From NCBI GenBank assembly GCA_041859375.1, contig JBHEKP010000351.1, positions 1 through 24,805 on the forward strand: 24,805 nt of DNA. Reading direction: 5' to 3'. The stretch is from JBHEKP01 sp041859375. Lineage in GTDB: Bacteria; Hydrogenedentota; Hydrogenedentia; Hydrogenedentales; CAITNO01. The notes beneath the pieces were generated by a model. It was given only the letters and a program-made list of their open reading frames with translations, searched no databases and was not told the DNA's origin. A program made the position numbers and the translations under genes. Positions 15,608 through 23,797 of the stretch are shown in pieces. How positions within the stretch are numbered: the stretch's first letter is position 1; the number at the start of each line of letters is the position of its first letter.

Positions 15608-16567
15608 CTAAAAAGTGGAGGTGACGAGGCTGAACCCTTTTGTCATGGGGGCCCTGTCGTTGGGATAGCCCATAAATTCCACATGCCCGTCAAGATACAG
15701 CACGTTGCCCCCGCCGGGAAGGTGGTTGAAGGCGTCCGGACTCTGGTTGGCCGAGTCGAACATGAGGAAAATCTCGCTTTGCGCCCGGGACGCGGCGGCG
15801 GGGTTGTTCACATCAGTGATCACAAAGCGCTCGATGCCCTCCCGCAGCCGGAGCATGGTGTCGCCCCCGCCCGTGCCCAGTCCGTTCATCTCCGGCGTGT
15901 CCTCGTCAAGCGGGGGATACACGCCGCGGCGGTTTTCATCCATCATCAGCATGTCGTGCCGGGCGAAAAGAATCGTTCCATGCATCAAGTACTGCGCTGG
16001 GGCAAGGATGCCCTCCGGAAAAAACAGGTCTGGATTCACCAGTTGCAGGAAGATTTCATAGGGGCTTGGATCGGTCAGGTATTCCGGACGGTCGTCGCAG
16101 CGGTCGTACAGGTACCCGAAATACCGGTAGGACAGGGCGGTTTTGCTCCAGGCGTTTTCCGTCTGGTCCCCGTCCGCGCCCTGGAAGGCTAGAACGGTCT
16201 CCCCGTTGGGGTAGTACATGTCCTCCACCCGGTGGCGCGCGCTGGAGGGGCACACATACACCGCCGGGTCACTGATGTATTCGGGATAAACCGCCACGCT
16301 TAGCGGCGCGGGTATCGCTCCCCGGCAGTTGCCGCACACGGTGTTGTGCTGCATGGGGGGGTATTTGCCCGATTTGTCCTCACCCGCGTACATTTTCAGG
16401 GCCAGCCCGAATTGTTTCAGGTTGTTCTGGCAGGAGGCGCGCCGCGCCGCCTCCCGTGCGCGGCCAAGCGCCGGAAGCAGGATGGCCGCCAGAATCCCTA
16501 TGATGGCAATCACGATAAGCAGTTCAATCAGGGTGAATCCGTCCCTGCGCCGGTGATGCGTGTTCAT
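15608..16567 (-). CDS. Prepilin-like protein, GFTLIELL leader and H-x10-DG C-terminus
   Basis: This is a type II secretion/type IV pilin-like protein of the H-X9-DG (DUF1559-like) class that is greatly expanded in planctomycete-like bacteria. It has 319 residues from the ATG at 16567, which has GGAG about nine bases upstream; the ORF can be opened 71 codons further but only into low-complexity sequence. The prepilin-peptidase site is G|FTLIELLIVIAIIGILAAILLPAL (basic leader HHRRRDG), followed by AREAARRASCQNNLKQ. LREGIERFVITDVNNPAAA is shared with the two paralogs at 18829 and 19927. The C-terminus has NHLPGGGNVLYLDGHVEF, with ten rather than nine residues between His and DG. CGNC and other cysteines occur near residue 80. 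Function within the family is not established: pseudopilin or surface-display component. Confidence 0.9.
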   Translation of the reverse strand: MNTHHRRRDGFTLIELLIVIAIIGILAAILLPALGRAREAARRASCQNNLKQFGLALKMYAGEDKSGKYPPMQHNTVCGNCRGAIPAPLSVAVYPEYISDPAVYVCPSSARHRVEDMYYPNGETVLAFQGADGDQTENAWSKTALSYRYFGYLYDRCDDRPEYLTDPSPYEIFLQLVNPDLFFPEGILAPAQYLMHGTILFARHDMLMMDENRRGVYPPLDEDTPEMNGLGTGGGDTMLRLREGIERFVITDVNNPAAASRAQSEIFLMFDSANQSPDAFNHLPGGGNVLYLDGHVEFMGYPNDRAPMTKGFSLVTSTF

Positions 16568-16652
16568 TCCTTGCCGCTCCGTGGAACGCCCTGGTCGGGG
16601 GATTCCGGTTCCTGTCCAGTCAGTCTTTCGTGCATAACGCCCGGAGATGCGG

Positions 16653-16658
16653 TACAAT
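16653..16658 (+). promoter_or_regulatory. Putative -10 element (TACAAT) of the EEP-family gene
   Basis: TACAAT lies in the divergent region between the prepilin-like gene and the EEP gene, giving a leader of about 60 nt. There is no convincing -35. Confidence 0.3.
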
Positions 16659-16723
16659 TTCCGTTGATTACCCGTTTGGACGCCAGGGTTAATCCCTGCT
16701 TGATTGAAAATACTGTTTCTAAA

Positions 16724-17458
16724 ATGAAACTTGCCGTATACAACATCCGCTACGCCACCGGCACGGGACTTTCCTACCATCTCCCCGTACCCTTCACCGG
16801 CTATTTTCGTCCCAGCCGGCAGAACCTGGACAAAATAATCACTTTTTTAAAGCGGGAAAGCCCCGACATCATTGGACTGGTCGAAGTGGACGAGGGTTCC
16901 TACCGCACCCAAAAGCGCAACCAGGCCGAATATATCGCCCAACAATTGGACTGTTCCCACGTCTATGAGTCCAAGTACGCGGAGACCTCGATTGTCCGCC
17001 GCCTTCCCGTGCTTCGCCGCCAGGGCAATGCCTTTATCACCAATCAGAACATCGTGGCACGGCAGTTTCATTTCTTCCGCCATGGCATGAAACGGCTGGT
17101 GATTGAGCTGGAATTTGACACGTTTTCCGTTTTTCTCGTGCATCTTTCCCTGAAGTACCGCCACAGGCAGTATCAGTTGGGGGATTTGCACGCCCTTTTC
17201 CAGCGGGTGGAGAAGCCCATCATTGTGGCGGGGGATTTCAATGCATTCTGGGGGGATCACGAGTTGGCGCTTTTCATGGCCGCGTCAGGCCTGAAAAACG
17301 CGAACACTGAGGGGGTGCCCACTTTTCCAAGCATTGCCCCCAAGCGGCAGTTGGATTTCATCCTCCACAGCCCGGAAATCAAGGTCACCGGATTCCGCGT
17401 GCCCCGGGTGCGCCATTCCGATCATCTTCCGATGATTTGCGAATTCACCCCGCCCTGA
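16724..17458 (+). CDS. Endonuclease/exonuclease/phosphatase (EEP) family protein
   Basis: This is a metal-dependent phosphoesterase of the EEP (DNase I/sphingomyelinase-like) superfamily with 244 residues and no signal peptide from this start. The conserved residues appear in order: N7 in AVYNIRY, E54 in IGLVEVDEG, H in FLVHLSLKYR, and D171/N173 in VAGDFNAF. The terminal D233/H234 is in RHSDHLP. LDFILHSPEIKV matches the usual LDYIF segment. Substrates in this superfamily range from nucleic acids to phospholipids, so the role is open. In a genome with ceramidase-like proteins a sphingolipid link is tempting but not shown. No ribosome site precedes the ATG at 16724; the ORF runs upstream without a better methionine. 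It converges with the permease gene 22 bp downstream. Confidence 0.85.
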   Translation: MKLAVYNIRYATGTGLSYHLPVPFTGYFRPSRQNLDKIITFLKRESPDIIGLVEVDEGSYRTQKRNQAEYIAQQLDCSHVYESKYAETSIVRRLPVLRRQGNAFITNQNIVARQFHFFRHGMKRLVIELEFDTFSVFLVHLSLKYRHRQYQLGDLHALFQRVEKPIIVAGDFNAFWGDHELALFMAASGLKNANTEGVPTFPSIAPKRQLDFILHSPEIKVTGFRVPRVRHSDHLPMICEFTPP

Positions 17459-17480
17459 TCCCCCGGAGCGCCCGGCGCGG

Positions 17481-18752
17481 TCAGGGCCCCCAGATGAACC
17501 AGACCAGTATGGCGGAGGGAATGACCGCAGCCAGGGTGAAGGGGATGGAAATGACGCCAAACTGGCGGAAGGTGACCACATGCCCCTCCTTGCGGAGCAG
17601 GCCGCAGGCCACCACGTTGGCGGAGGCGCCGATGGGCGTGATGTTGCCGCCCAGGCTCGCGCCGATGAGCAGGCCGAAGAGCAGCACCTGCGGGGGGATG
17701 CCCATGTGCGCCGCCATGGAGCCCGCCACGGGCAGCATCGCCGCCAGATAGGGCACATTGTCCACAAAACCCGAGATGATGATGGAGCAGGCAATCAGGA
17801 TGATGTAGGCCCAGAGCGGATTGCCGCCCACCACCCCGGACAGCAGCACGGAGAGGGACTCAATCCACCCGGTGATGGCCAGGCTTTCGACGATCACAAA
17901 AACTCCCATCAGGAAGAAGGTGGTGTCCCAGTCCAGCTTCCAGAGCGATTTGACGGCGCGCCCCTTGTCGGTGCCCACGTCAAAGAGCAGCATGGCCACG
18001 CCGAAAACCATGCAGATGATGCCCGCAAGGTAGGAGAATCCCTTGTCAAAGAAGGAGGAGGCGGCAAGCGTCGCCACCAGCAGCACGAGCATGATGGTCG
18101 GGATCCACGATTTGACCGACTCGTCCACGGTGATCTCGGCGCGTTCGCGGTGTTTGCTGAAAACCCAGTAAAGCACCAGGAAGGAGAAAAAAGCGCCGAA
18201 TTCCACCGCGAAGAAGATGCTGGGCTTTCCCTGGTAAAAAAAGAAGTCCATGAAGGTCATTTTCGCGTAGCCGCCGAGGAGCATGCTGGGCGGGTCGCCG
18301 ATGAGCGTGGCCGTGCCCTGCAGGTTGCTGGCGATGGCGATGCCAATCATCATGTTTACGGGGTTGATGTTGATGCGCCTGGCCAGGGAAAGCGCTATGG
18401 GCGCGACGATAAGCACCGTGGCCACGTTTTCCACAAAGGCCGAGATGAACGAGGTCAGCATGCAGATGAACAGTATCGCCCAGGTGGTGTTCGGGGCGCG
18501 CTTCACGATCACCTCGGCAAACCAGGCGGGAAACCTGCTTTCAATGAACACGTCGGCGGCGATGAGGGTGCCCACGAAGATGCCCATCACATTCCAGTTG
18601 ATGGCGTGGACGATTTCCAGCGGCGCCAGCGTTCCCGTCAGGCCCAGCGCCAGCACGCCGCCCACCGCAACCAGGCTGCGGCGCGTCGGCAGAAGGATGA
18701 AAAGGAGGTAGGCGCAAATAAACACGCCCAGAGAAACATATTCCCGGTTCAT
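17481..18752 (-). CDS. Ion-transporter-superfamily permease (ArsB/NhaD/SLC13-like)
   Basis: This is a 423-residue polytopic inner-membrane transporter with about 11 hydrophobic segments. It shows the two pseudo-symmetric signature loops of the IT superfamily: ASNLQGTATLIGDPPSMLLG in the first half and GASLGGNITPIGASANVVA in the second. Each half also carries a FVENVAT/FVDNVPY motif (SFISAFVENVATVLIVAP; IISGFVDNVPYLAAMLP), typical of ArsB and NhaD-type anion or sodium/proton carriers. The motif set fits a sodium/proton antiporter or a dicarboxylate/arsenite-type permease; the cargo cannot be decided. No arsR, arsC or ATPase partner is nearby. The ATG at 18752 is preceded by AGGACGGACC, giving a weak ribosome site. 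It lies 76 bp downstream of the prepilin-like gene at 18829, beyond a GC-rich hairpin. Confidence 0.87.
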   Translation of the reverse strand: MNREYVSLGVFICAYLLFILLPTRRSLVAVGGVLALGLTGTLAPLEIVHAINWNVMGIFVGTLIAADVFIESRFPAWFAEVIVKRAPNTTWAILFICMLTSFISAFVENVATVLIVAPIALSLARRININPVNMMIGIAIASNLQGTATLIGDPPSMLLGGYAKMTFMDFFFYQGKPSIFFAVEFGAFFSFLVLYWVFSKHRERAEITVDESVKSWIPTIMLVLLVATLAASSFFDKGFSYLAGIICMVFGVAMLLFDVGTDKGRAVKSLWKLDWDTTFFLMGVFVIVESLAITGWIESLSVLLSGVVGGNPLWAYIILIACSIIISGFVDNVPYLAAMLPVAGSMAAHMGIPPQVLLFGLLIGASLGGNITPIGASANVVACGLLRKEGHVVTFRQFGVISIPFTLAAVIPSAILVWFIWGP

Positions 18753-18797
18753 TGGTCCGTCCTGTTGTATTAAGCGGTTCCGGAGTTTATCAAAGCG

Positions 18798-18830
18798 GAA
18801 CGGGGGCCATCAAAGAACCGCCCCCCGTTC
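18798..18830 (-). terminator. GC-rich hairpin after the prepilin-like gene (no T-tract)
   Basis: GAACGGGGG at 18798-18806 pairs with CCCCCGTTC at 18822-18830, a 9-bp stem around 15 bases that starts inside the stop codon of the gene at 18829. An overlapping alternative pairing uses GCGGTTC/GAACCGC. Without a T-tract it may be a 3'-end stabiliser or an attenuator before the permease gene. Confidence 0.35.
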
Positions 18831-19767
18831 AGGGATAGGTGGTGTGGTGGCCGGTGTGTGTCGACCGGTGGATGGCCACGCCGCCCCCGTTCATGGGGAA
18901 ACGGTTGCCGGTGTTGGGGGTGGCACCGGAAACCCAGCGCAGAAACTCCACATGCCCGTCCATGAACAGCACGTTGCCGCCGCCCGGAATATGGTTGAAA
19001 TGGCTGGGGTCCTCGCCTGAGATGGCATCCCACATCACCGGCAGGTCCGACTGGGCCTGGGCGGCCGCCGCCGGGTTGTTGATGTCGGTGATGAAGAAGC
19101 GCTCAATGCCCTCGCGGATGCGGTGGATTGTGGGGGAGGGTAGAGCCGTGGACAGGGGAAGCAGCAGTTTCCAGTCCTCATGCGCCTTTTTTGGGTTGGA
19201 TGCGATCTGCTGAAAGAGGCCGTCCACGGGGTCAATCAGGTTCGTTTCCAGATTGTTAATCACCTCCGCCGTGCTTATCTTCGGGGAACTCAACGCCCAG
19301 CCCAGGTACAGGTAGGGATGCTCATAGATTTCGCATGGTTCCACTTTGCCGTTGCCCGCCGACGCCATTTTGCCCTCGTCCTTGGCGTATTTCCATGCGG
19401 TGGACGGGTTGTCGCCCTGATCCCAAAGTTCCAGCGCCGTGTGCGCGTAGGGTGAACTCTGGCATATCAGAACCGCCGGATCGGTCACGTATTCCGGCAT
19501 CATAAAGGTCATGTCCGGGGCTGCCGCGAGGGCATCCGGATGGGAGCCGTCGCAGTTGGCCCCTTTCATCGGAGGAAACATGCCCTTGCTTTCACCGGAA
19601 TACATTTTGAAGGACAACCCCATCTGCTTGAGATTGCTCTGGCAGGACGCACGCCGCGCTGCCTCGCGGGCGCGCGCCAGCGCGGGCAGCAGTATGGCCG
19701 CGAGTATGGCGATGATGGCGATGACCACCAGCAGTTCAATAAGGGTGAATCCGGTGCGGCGGGGCAT
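18829..19767 (-). CDS. Prepilin-like protein, tandem copy A
   Basis: This 312-residue prepilin-like protein starts at 19767 with GGAG eight bases upstream. The leader is MPRRTG|FTLIELLVVIAII, followed by LPALARAREAARRASCQSNLKQMG. It has a clear paralog 160 bp upstream (gene at 19927). The two share NCDG, VLIC, LELWDQG, EPCEIYEHPYLYLGWA, AHEDW, REGIERFFITDINN, FNHIPGGGNVLFMDGHVEFLRW and PNTGNRFPMNGGG. The pattern shows a local duplication. The C-terminal end is His/Thr-rich (HRSTHTGHH). The His-to-DG spacing is ten residues. A conserved pair of cysteines (CDG, LIC) may form a disulfide after export. Role unknown: pseudopilin-like surface or secretion component. Confidence 0.9.
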   Translation of the reverse strand: MPRRTGFTLIELLVVIAIIAILAAILLPALARAREAARRASCQSNLKQMGLSFKMYSGESKGMFPPMKGANCDGSHPDALAAAPDMTFMMPEYVTDPAVLICQSSPYAHTALELWDQGDNPSTAWKYAKDEGKMASAGNGKVEPCEIYEHPYLYLGWALSSPKISTAEVINNLETNLIDPVDGLFQQIASNPKKAHEDWKLLLPLSTALPSPTIHRIREGIERFFITDINNPAAAAQAQSDLPVMWDAISGEDPSHFNHIPGGGNVLFMDGHVEFLRWVSGATPNTGNRFPMNGGGVAIHRSTHTGHHTTYP

Positions 19768-19798
19768 TTGGCGGACTCCTGTGATTCTGGAATATTCG

Positions 19799-19812
19799 GG
19801 GTAAGTATACCC
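19799..19812 (-). promoter_or_regulatory. Putative promoter -10 within a palindrome (GGGTA/TACCC)
   Basis: The minus strand has TATACT at 19809-19804, giving a leader of about 30 nt to the gene starting at 19767. The -10 is embedded in a 5-4-5 inverted repeat GGGTA-N4-TACCC that could serve as an operator. No -35 match. Confidence 0.45.
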
Positions 19813-19868
19813 GGTGCCGGCTGGAAAAGCCCAATTCGCGCACCTTTAAGCCCGGTATGCTCAATCCC

Positions 19869-19899
19869 AAAAAAAAACGGAGCGGCGGATGCCGCTCCG
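19869..19899 (-). terminator. Rho-independent terminator of prepilin-like copy B
   Basis: On the minus strand CGGAGCGGC, a four-base loop and GCCGCTCCG form a perfect 9-bp stem followed directly by nine T residues. It lies 28 bp after the stop codon of the gene at 19927 and before the promoter of the next copy, so the two paralogs are separate transcription units. Confidence 0.95.
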
Positions 19900-19926
19900 G
19901 TCATTGTTACAAAGTCACCTTGGGCC

Positions 19927-20862
19927 CTAGTGCTCGTGTTCCTCCCCGTGGGTGGCCTCGTGCACCACAATGCCCCCGCCGTTCACGGGGAATCTGTTGC
20001 CCGTGTTGGGCTGGGACGGGGTGGGGTTCCACCGCAGGAACTCCACATGCCCGTCCATGAAGAGCACGTTGCATCCGCCCGGCACGTGGTTAAAATGGCT
20101 TGCCTCCCCGTCCGAGAGGGTGTCCCACATCACTGCGATGTCCGACTGGGCCTGGCTTGAGGCGGCGGAATTGTTGATGTCCGTGATGAGAAAACGTTCG
20201 ATACCCTCGCGCAGCCGGTATATGGTGGTGGCGGGATCGGCCGCTGTCAGGGGGATCGTCAGCTCCCAATCCTCGTGGGCGGCTGCAGGGTTTTCCTCAA
20301 TCCGGTGGATGAGTCCGTCCGGCTCCTCCAGCAGGTTGCTCTCAAAATTCTCAATCGCCTCCACGGTGCTCATCTGGGAGGAACTCACCGCCCAGCCAAG
20401 ATAAATGTAGGGATGCTCGTACACCTCGCAGGGTTCCACCGTGCCGTTGTTCGCAGTGGGCAGGTGGCCGTCCTCAAAAGCGTGGTGCCACGCCGAGGAA
20501 ATGGTGCCGCCCTGGTCCCAAAGCTCCAGGGGTGTCGTCGCGTTGGGGGCGCTGGGGCAAATCAGCACGTTATGGTCGGAGAGATACTCGGGATACACGG
20601 CAACCATGTCCGGTGTCGCCGCCAGGCCCACCGTGGGGGTGCCGTCGCAGTTGGCCGCCTTGACGTTTGGAAAGGAACCCTTGGCCTCGTTGGCGTACAT
20701 TTTGAAGGAGAGACCGAGTTGTTTCAGGTTGTTCTGGCAGGAGGAGCGACGTGCTGATTCGCGGGCACGCGCCAGCGCCGGCAGCAGTATCGCCGCCAAA
20801 ATGCCAATGATCGCGATGACCACCAGCAGTTCGATAAGGGTAAACCCCTTGTGCTTGTTCAT
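19927..20862 (-). CDS. Prepilin-like protein, tandem copy B
   Basis: This 311-residue prepilin-like protein starts at 20862 (MNKHKG|FTLIELLVVIAIIGILAA). The ORF extends 24 codons further but only this start gives a normal short basic leader. It is the paralog of the gene at 18829, collinear over the whole length. It differs in that the glycine-rich H-x10-DG motif reads HVPGGCNVLFMDGHVEF, with an extra cysteine. The C-terminus is acidic and His-rich (HEATHGEEHEH), a possible metal-binding tail. GGGAG lies upstream but inside a short GGGAG-T-CTCCC palindrome. A strong intrinsic terminator follows the stop. A prepilin peptidase and the secretion machinery are not encoded in this window. Confidence 0.9.
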   Translation of the reverse strand: MNKHKGFTLIELLVVIAIIGILAAILLPALARARESARRSSCQNNLKQLGLSFKMYANEAKGSFPNVKAANCDGTPTVGLAATPDMVAVYPEYLSDHNVLICPSAPNATTPLELWDQGGTISSAWHHAFEDGHLPTANNGTVEPCEVYEHPYIYLGWAVSSSQMSTVEAIENFESNLLEEPDGLIHRIEENPAAAHEDWELTIPLTAADPATTIYRLREGIERFLITDINNSAASSQAQSDIAVMWDTLSDGEASHFNHVPGGCNVLFMDGHVEFLRWNPTPSQPNTGNRFPVNGGGIVVHEATHGEEHEH

Positions 20863-20979
20863 AAATGGGAGACTCCCCTGTGCCGGGATGAAGCTCTCCG
20901 GCGGATGAAAACAAATGAAGCACAATACAGGCATGCGGGCATGATCCTTTCATGCCGGATGCGGGAAAAGTTGGAGATC

Positions 20980-21303
20980 TCAGACGGCGGCGGGTGGGGC
21001 CCGGCCAAGGGGGGAGAGCGGGCAGACCGCCTGTGTCACCCGCGCGGGGAGCGTCTCAATTTGAACCCTGGTTGAGACCACCAGAATAACGGCGGCAAGG
21101 ATGGGGAGGAAATGATGCTGTTGGAGGGCAATCACGCAAACCGGGCAGCGATGATCCTGCCCCTGCTCTTCCTCACAGCAGGTGTCATGGTGATGAAAAC
21201 CCGCCGCCCAGACGGACATCCCCGCCCACACGGCCAGCACCGCGAGGAGGAGGAGTTTTTTTGCCGTTACATGGAAGCCAAAAACTCTCATCATGAGCAC
21301 CAT
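20980..21303 (-). CDS. His/Cys-rich small membrane protein (DUF2946-like)
   Basis: This 107-residue protein has two hydrophobic segments (about 16-34 and 65-80). The short segment between them carries HHHD (37-40), CC (42-43), H51, CPVC (53-56) and HH (63-64), which looks like a metal site. It ends in LGRAPPAAV. The layout (helix, His/Cys cluster with CxxC, helix, RAPP-type tail) fits DUF2946-like proteins from memory; this is a family resemblance, not a certain match. The start may be 21303 or the ATGs at 21294 or 21291; none has a ribosome site. A palindrome with Fur-like half-sites lies four bases upstream. Its binding of copper or another metal is inference. Confidence 0.62.
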   Translation of the reverse strand: MVLMMRVFGFHVTAKKLLLLAVLAVWAGMSVWAAGFHHHDTCCEEEQGQDHRCPVCVIALQQHHFLPILAAVILVVSTRVQIETLPARVTQAVCPLSPLGRAPPAAV

Positions 21304-21306
21304 TAA

Positions 21307-21322
21307 TGATAATAGATTATCA
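21307..21322. promoter_or_regulatory. Fur-family-like palindrome TGATAAT-AG-ATTATCA
   Basis: A perfect 7-bp inverted repeat with a two-base centre lies in the divergent region between the His/Cys-rich protein and the DUF4838 gene. Half-sites equal the Fur half-site TGATAAT, but Fur boxes usually have a one-base centre. On the minus strand it contains TATTAT, a possible -10 that would place the transcript start at the ATG of the small protein. Confidence 0.55.
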
Positions 21323-21416
21323 CCAAAGGGTGTAATTTACAAGGGGCATGATTTTATATGAATGACGCCGGGATCCCTGTGTTAGGATGGGCTCAAACAG
21401 ACAGGGAGACTGCGGT

Positions 21417-23741
21417 ATGTCCAAATGGATGCATGTGCCGGTGATTTTCGGAGTGCTTTGCGGCGCGGCGGCGGCGGATGTGACGCTTGTCGAGGATGGC
21501 TGCGCCAGAGCGGTTATTGTGGTGGCGCCGGATGCCGCCGCCCAAGCCCGCGAGGCGGCGGAAATCCTGCGCCAGTATGTGGGGCGCATGAGCGGGGCGC
21601 GGCTGGAGATGGCGGGGGAGATGCCGGGGGATGGCGCACCCTGCGTGGTGGTGGGGGCGCATCCCGCACTCAAGGCTCTGGGGGTGGAGGCAGCCCCCCG
21701 GTTCACCAGCGCGATGGACGAGGAATTCTATATCGTTAAAACTGTGGGGAATGTGCTGGTGCTGGTGGGGAATGATCACCCCTTTTACCGGGGCACGGTC
21801 TATGCCGTGGACGAGTTTCTTGAGCGGCTTGGGTACCGCTGGTTTTTCCCCGGGGCCTTTGGCGAGGTGGTTCCAAACCTGAAAACCATCAAAGCGGGGG
21901 AGACGGACATTGTTTCCCGTCCGGATTTCCGCCTGCGCAACGTGTGGTATTCGGGCTGGATGCCGGTGACGGAGCAGGACGCCGCCGACTACCGGGTATG
22001 GATGGACCGGAACAAGATGAACACGCTGGCGGGCCTGAGCCTGCCCGGCGACGGCACGGTCACGCGGGTGGCGCCGCCGGAACAGTACTTTGAGAGTCAT
22101 CCCCATATTTACGCCGTGGACAAGGAGGGAAAACGCACCCGTGACATGCTCTGCATGACCGAGCCGGAGGCCGTGGCCATTGCGGCGGAGACCATCAAGG
22201 CGGCCTTCCGCGCCGACCCGGCCATGGTCACCTATGGCTTTGCCCCGCCCGACGGACATCCCATGTGCCATTGCCCCCGCTGCGAGGCGGCCAATCCCGG
22301 TTTTTCCGGCAAGGGCTACGGCGATCCCAGCCTCAGCGACATTTGGTTCGGTTTCGCCAACGCTGTGGCAAAGGAGGTTAACAAGGAGTTTCCCGAACGC
22401 TGGCTCCTGACCAACGGCTATGCCAACCGGGTGCGCCCGCCGGAGGGGGTGGGGCCGCTGAGCCCAAACCTCGGCATCCAGTCGGCCATGCTGGACACCT
22501 GCAACTTTCACCCCATCGGCGATTCGAAATGCTGGCAGCGGCAGATGTACCAGTCCGTGCTGGAACGCTGGACCCGCGATCTGCGCTGTGTCTTTGTCTA
22601 TGACTATGACCCCGGAAAGGGGCTGGACGGGCTGCCCTTTCCCATGCTGCACAATCTGGAAAAGGACATCCCCTGGCTGAGGGACAGGGGCGTATGGGGC
22701 TTTTGGACGGAGGGGCAGAACTGCTGGTTTGTCACCCACCTGAACTACTACATCCGCGCGCGGCTCATGTGGGATGCGGACGCCGATGTGAAAGAACTTG
22801 TGCGGGACTACTGTGATAAGTTTTACGGTCCTGCGGCGGGTGCGGTGGCGGACTACATTTGGACCATGGAAGGGGCAGTGGACCGAGCGCCTGTCCATGA
22901 AACCTTTGGACGGCTCACCCCGTGGCGGGTGGTTTATCCCCCCAAGGTGATGGCGCGCCTTGACAGGGCCATGGACAAGGCGGTGGCTCGCGCCGCCGAC
23001 GCGCCTGAGGCGGGGCATGTCCATGCCCTGCATTTGGCGCACCAGTATCTCCGTGCCTACATGGCCATGGAGTCGGCGGCGGCGGCGGGGGAGTTCACGG
23101 AGGCGCTGGCGCGGGCCGACAGAATGCTCGCCCTCCGGGCGGAACTGGGGCAAATCAACCCCTCGCTCATTCCCGTCACGCCTGAATGGTGCGCCAAGGG
23201 CGACGCCTCGCTCGAATGGCACCGGGCAACCTACCTGGAGCTGGCGGAACGTGTTGACGGCACGCGGGGTGCGCTGGTGGCAATGACCCCGCAGGCATGG
23301 CAGTTCCGCAAGGATTCCAAGGAGGAGGGAATCTTCGGGGAATGGTATTTGTCCGGCAACGGCGGCAAGTGGGATGAACTGGACTCCACCCTCTACTGGG
23401 AGGCCCAGGGAATGCAGGACAGGCAGGGCTACGGATACACGGGAAAGGCCTGGTACCGTGTGGATGTGGAGGTGCCGTCAACGGTGGCGGGCAAACCGGT
23501 CAGTATGTGTGTTGGAGGCATGTACAGCGACAAATTATGGGTATGGGTTAACGGGCGACTGACGGATCACCGGTTTCGCCAAAACACCCGAAACCCCTTT
23601 GACATTGATATCACCCCCTTTATCCGCCCCGGCGAAACCAACACCATTGCGTTTTTGGTGGACACCCTGCCCCCTGACCGTAACGCCCGAGGCGGTCTGC
23701 ACCGGCGCGTCTTTCTGTGGAGTCCCAAAGCGGACCGGTAA
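21417..23741 (+). CDS. Exported DUF4838-domain protein, putative glycoside hydrolase
   Basis: This is a large, 774-residue exported protein. The start at 21417 leads into a short signal peptide (MHVPVIFGVLCGAAAA) and has GGGAG about nine bases upstream; an ATG ten codons earlier would spoil the signal. Residues about 20-140 resemble the N-terminal alpha/beta domain of GH20/GH67-type enzymes (AAEILRQYVGRMSG, YRGTVYAVDEFLERLGYRWFFPG). The central region is the DUF4838 barrel, with MCHCPRCEA, a metal-like CxCxxC, and GVWGFWTEGQNCW. A C-terminal jelly-roll sugar-binding-like domain (about 640-774) has WYRVDVEVPS and LWVWVNGRLTDH. DUF4838 proteins are generally found in glycan-degrading bacteria; enzymatic proof is not known to me. 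Single-gene unit; it lies 79 bp from the Fur-like palindrome, counted from the ATG. Confidence 0.88.
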   Translation: MSKWMHVPVIFGVLCGAAAADVTLVEDGCARAVIVVAPDAAAQAREAAEILRQYVGRMSGARLEMAGEMPGDGAPCVVVGAHPALKALGVEAAPRFTSAMDEEFYIVKTVGNVLVLVGNDHPFYRGTVYAVDEFLERLGYRWFFPGAFGEVVPNLKTIKAGETDIVSRPDFRLRNVWYSGWMPVTEQDAADYRVWMDRNKMNTLAGLSLPGDGTVTRVAPPEQYFESHPHIYAVDKEGKRTRDMLCMTEPEAVAIAAETIKAAFRADPAMVTYGFAPPDGHPMCHCPRCEAANPGFSGKGYGDPSLSDIWFGFANAVAKEVNKEFPERWLLTNGYANRVRPPEGVGPLSPNLGIQSAMLDTCNFHPIGDSKCWQRQMYQSVLERWTRDLRCVFVYDYDPGKGLDGLPFPMLHNLEKDIPWLRDRGVWGFWTEGQNCWFVTHLNYYIRARLMWDADADVKELVRDYCDKFYGPAAGAVADYIWTMEGAVDRAPVHETFGRLTPWRVVYPPKVMARLDRAMDKAVARAADAPEAGHVHALHLAHQYLRAYMAMESAAAAGEFTEALARADRMLALRAELGQINPSLIPVTPEWCAKGDASLEWHRATYLELAERVDGTRGALVAMTPQAWQFRKDSKEEGIFGEWYLSGNGGKWDELDSTLYWEAQGMQDRQGYGYTGKAWYRVDVEVPSTVAGKPVSMCVGGMYSDKLWVWVNGRLTDHRFRQNTRNPFDIDITPFIRPGETNTIAFLVDTLPPDRNARGGLHRRVFLWSPKADR

Positions 23742-23759
23742 TCCCGTTCACACATTGTC

Positions 23760-23788
23760 TTGACAATTTTGCAGTTGAATTGCATAAT
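23760..23788 (+). promoter_or_regulatory. Sigma-70 type promoter (TTGACA, 17 nt, CATAAT)
   Basis: A perfect -35 (23760-23765), an optimal 17-base spacer and a five-of-six -10 (23783-23788) make this the clearest promoter in the window. The predicted start, 23795-23796, coincides with the ATG of the ATPase gene, implying a leaderless transcript. Confidence 0.8.
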
Positions 23789-23797
23789 ATATGCAAT
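23779..23797. promoter_or_regulatory. Palindromic operator candidate over -10 and start codon
   Basis: ATTGCATA and TATGCAAT form a perfect 8-bp inverted repeat around ATA. It covers the -10 element and runs into the start codon, a position suited to repression. Confidence 0.6.

Noticed and set aside
20867..20877. GGGAG-T-CTCCC palindrome at the ribosome site of prepilin-like copy B
   Set aside because: With a one-base centre it cannot form an intramolecular hairpin that hides the site, so a riboswitch-like role is not supported.
21393..23222. 609-codon minus-strand ORF opposite the DUF4838 gene
   Set aside because: Shadow of a gene with a signal peptide and domain structure; no ribosome site.
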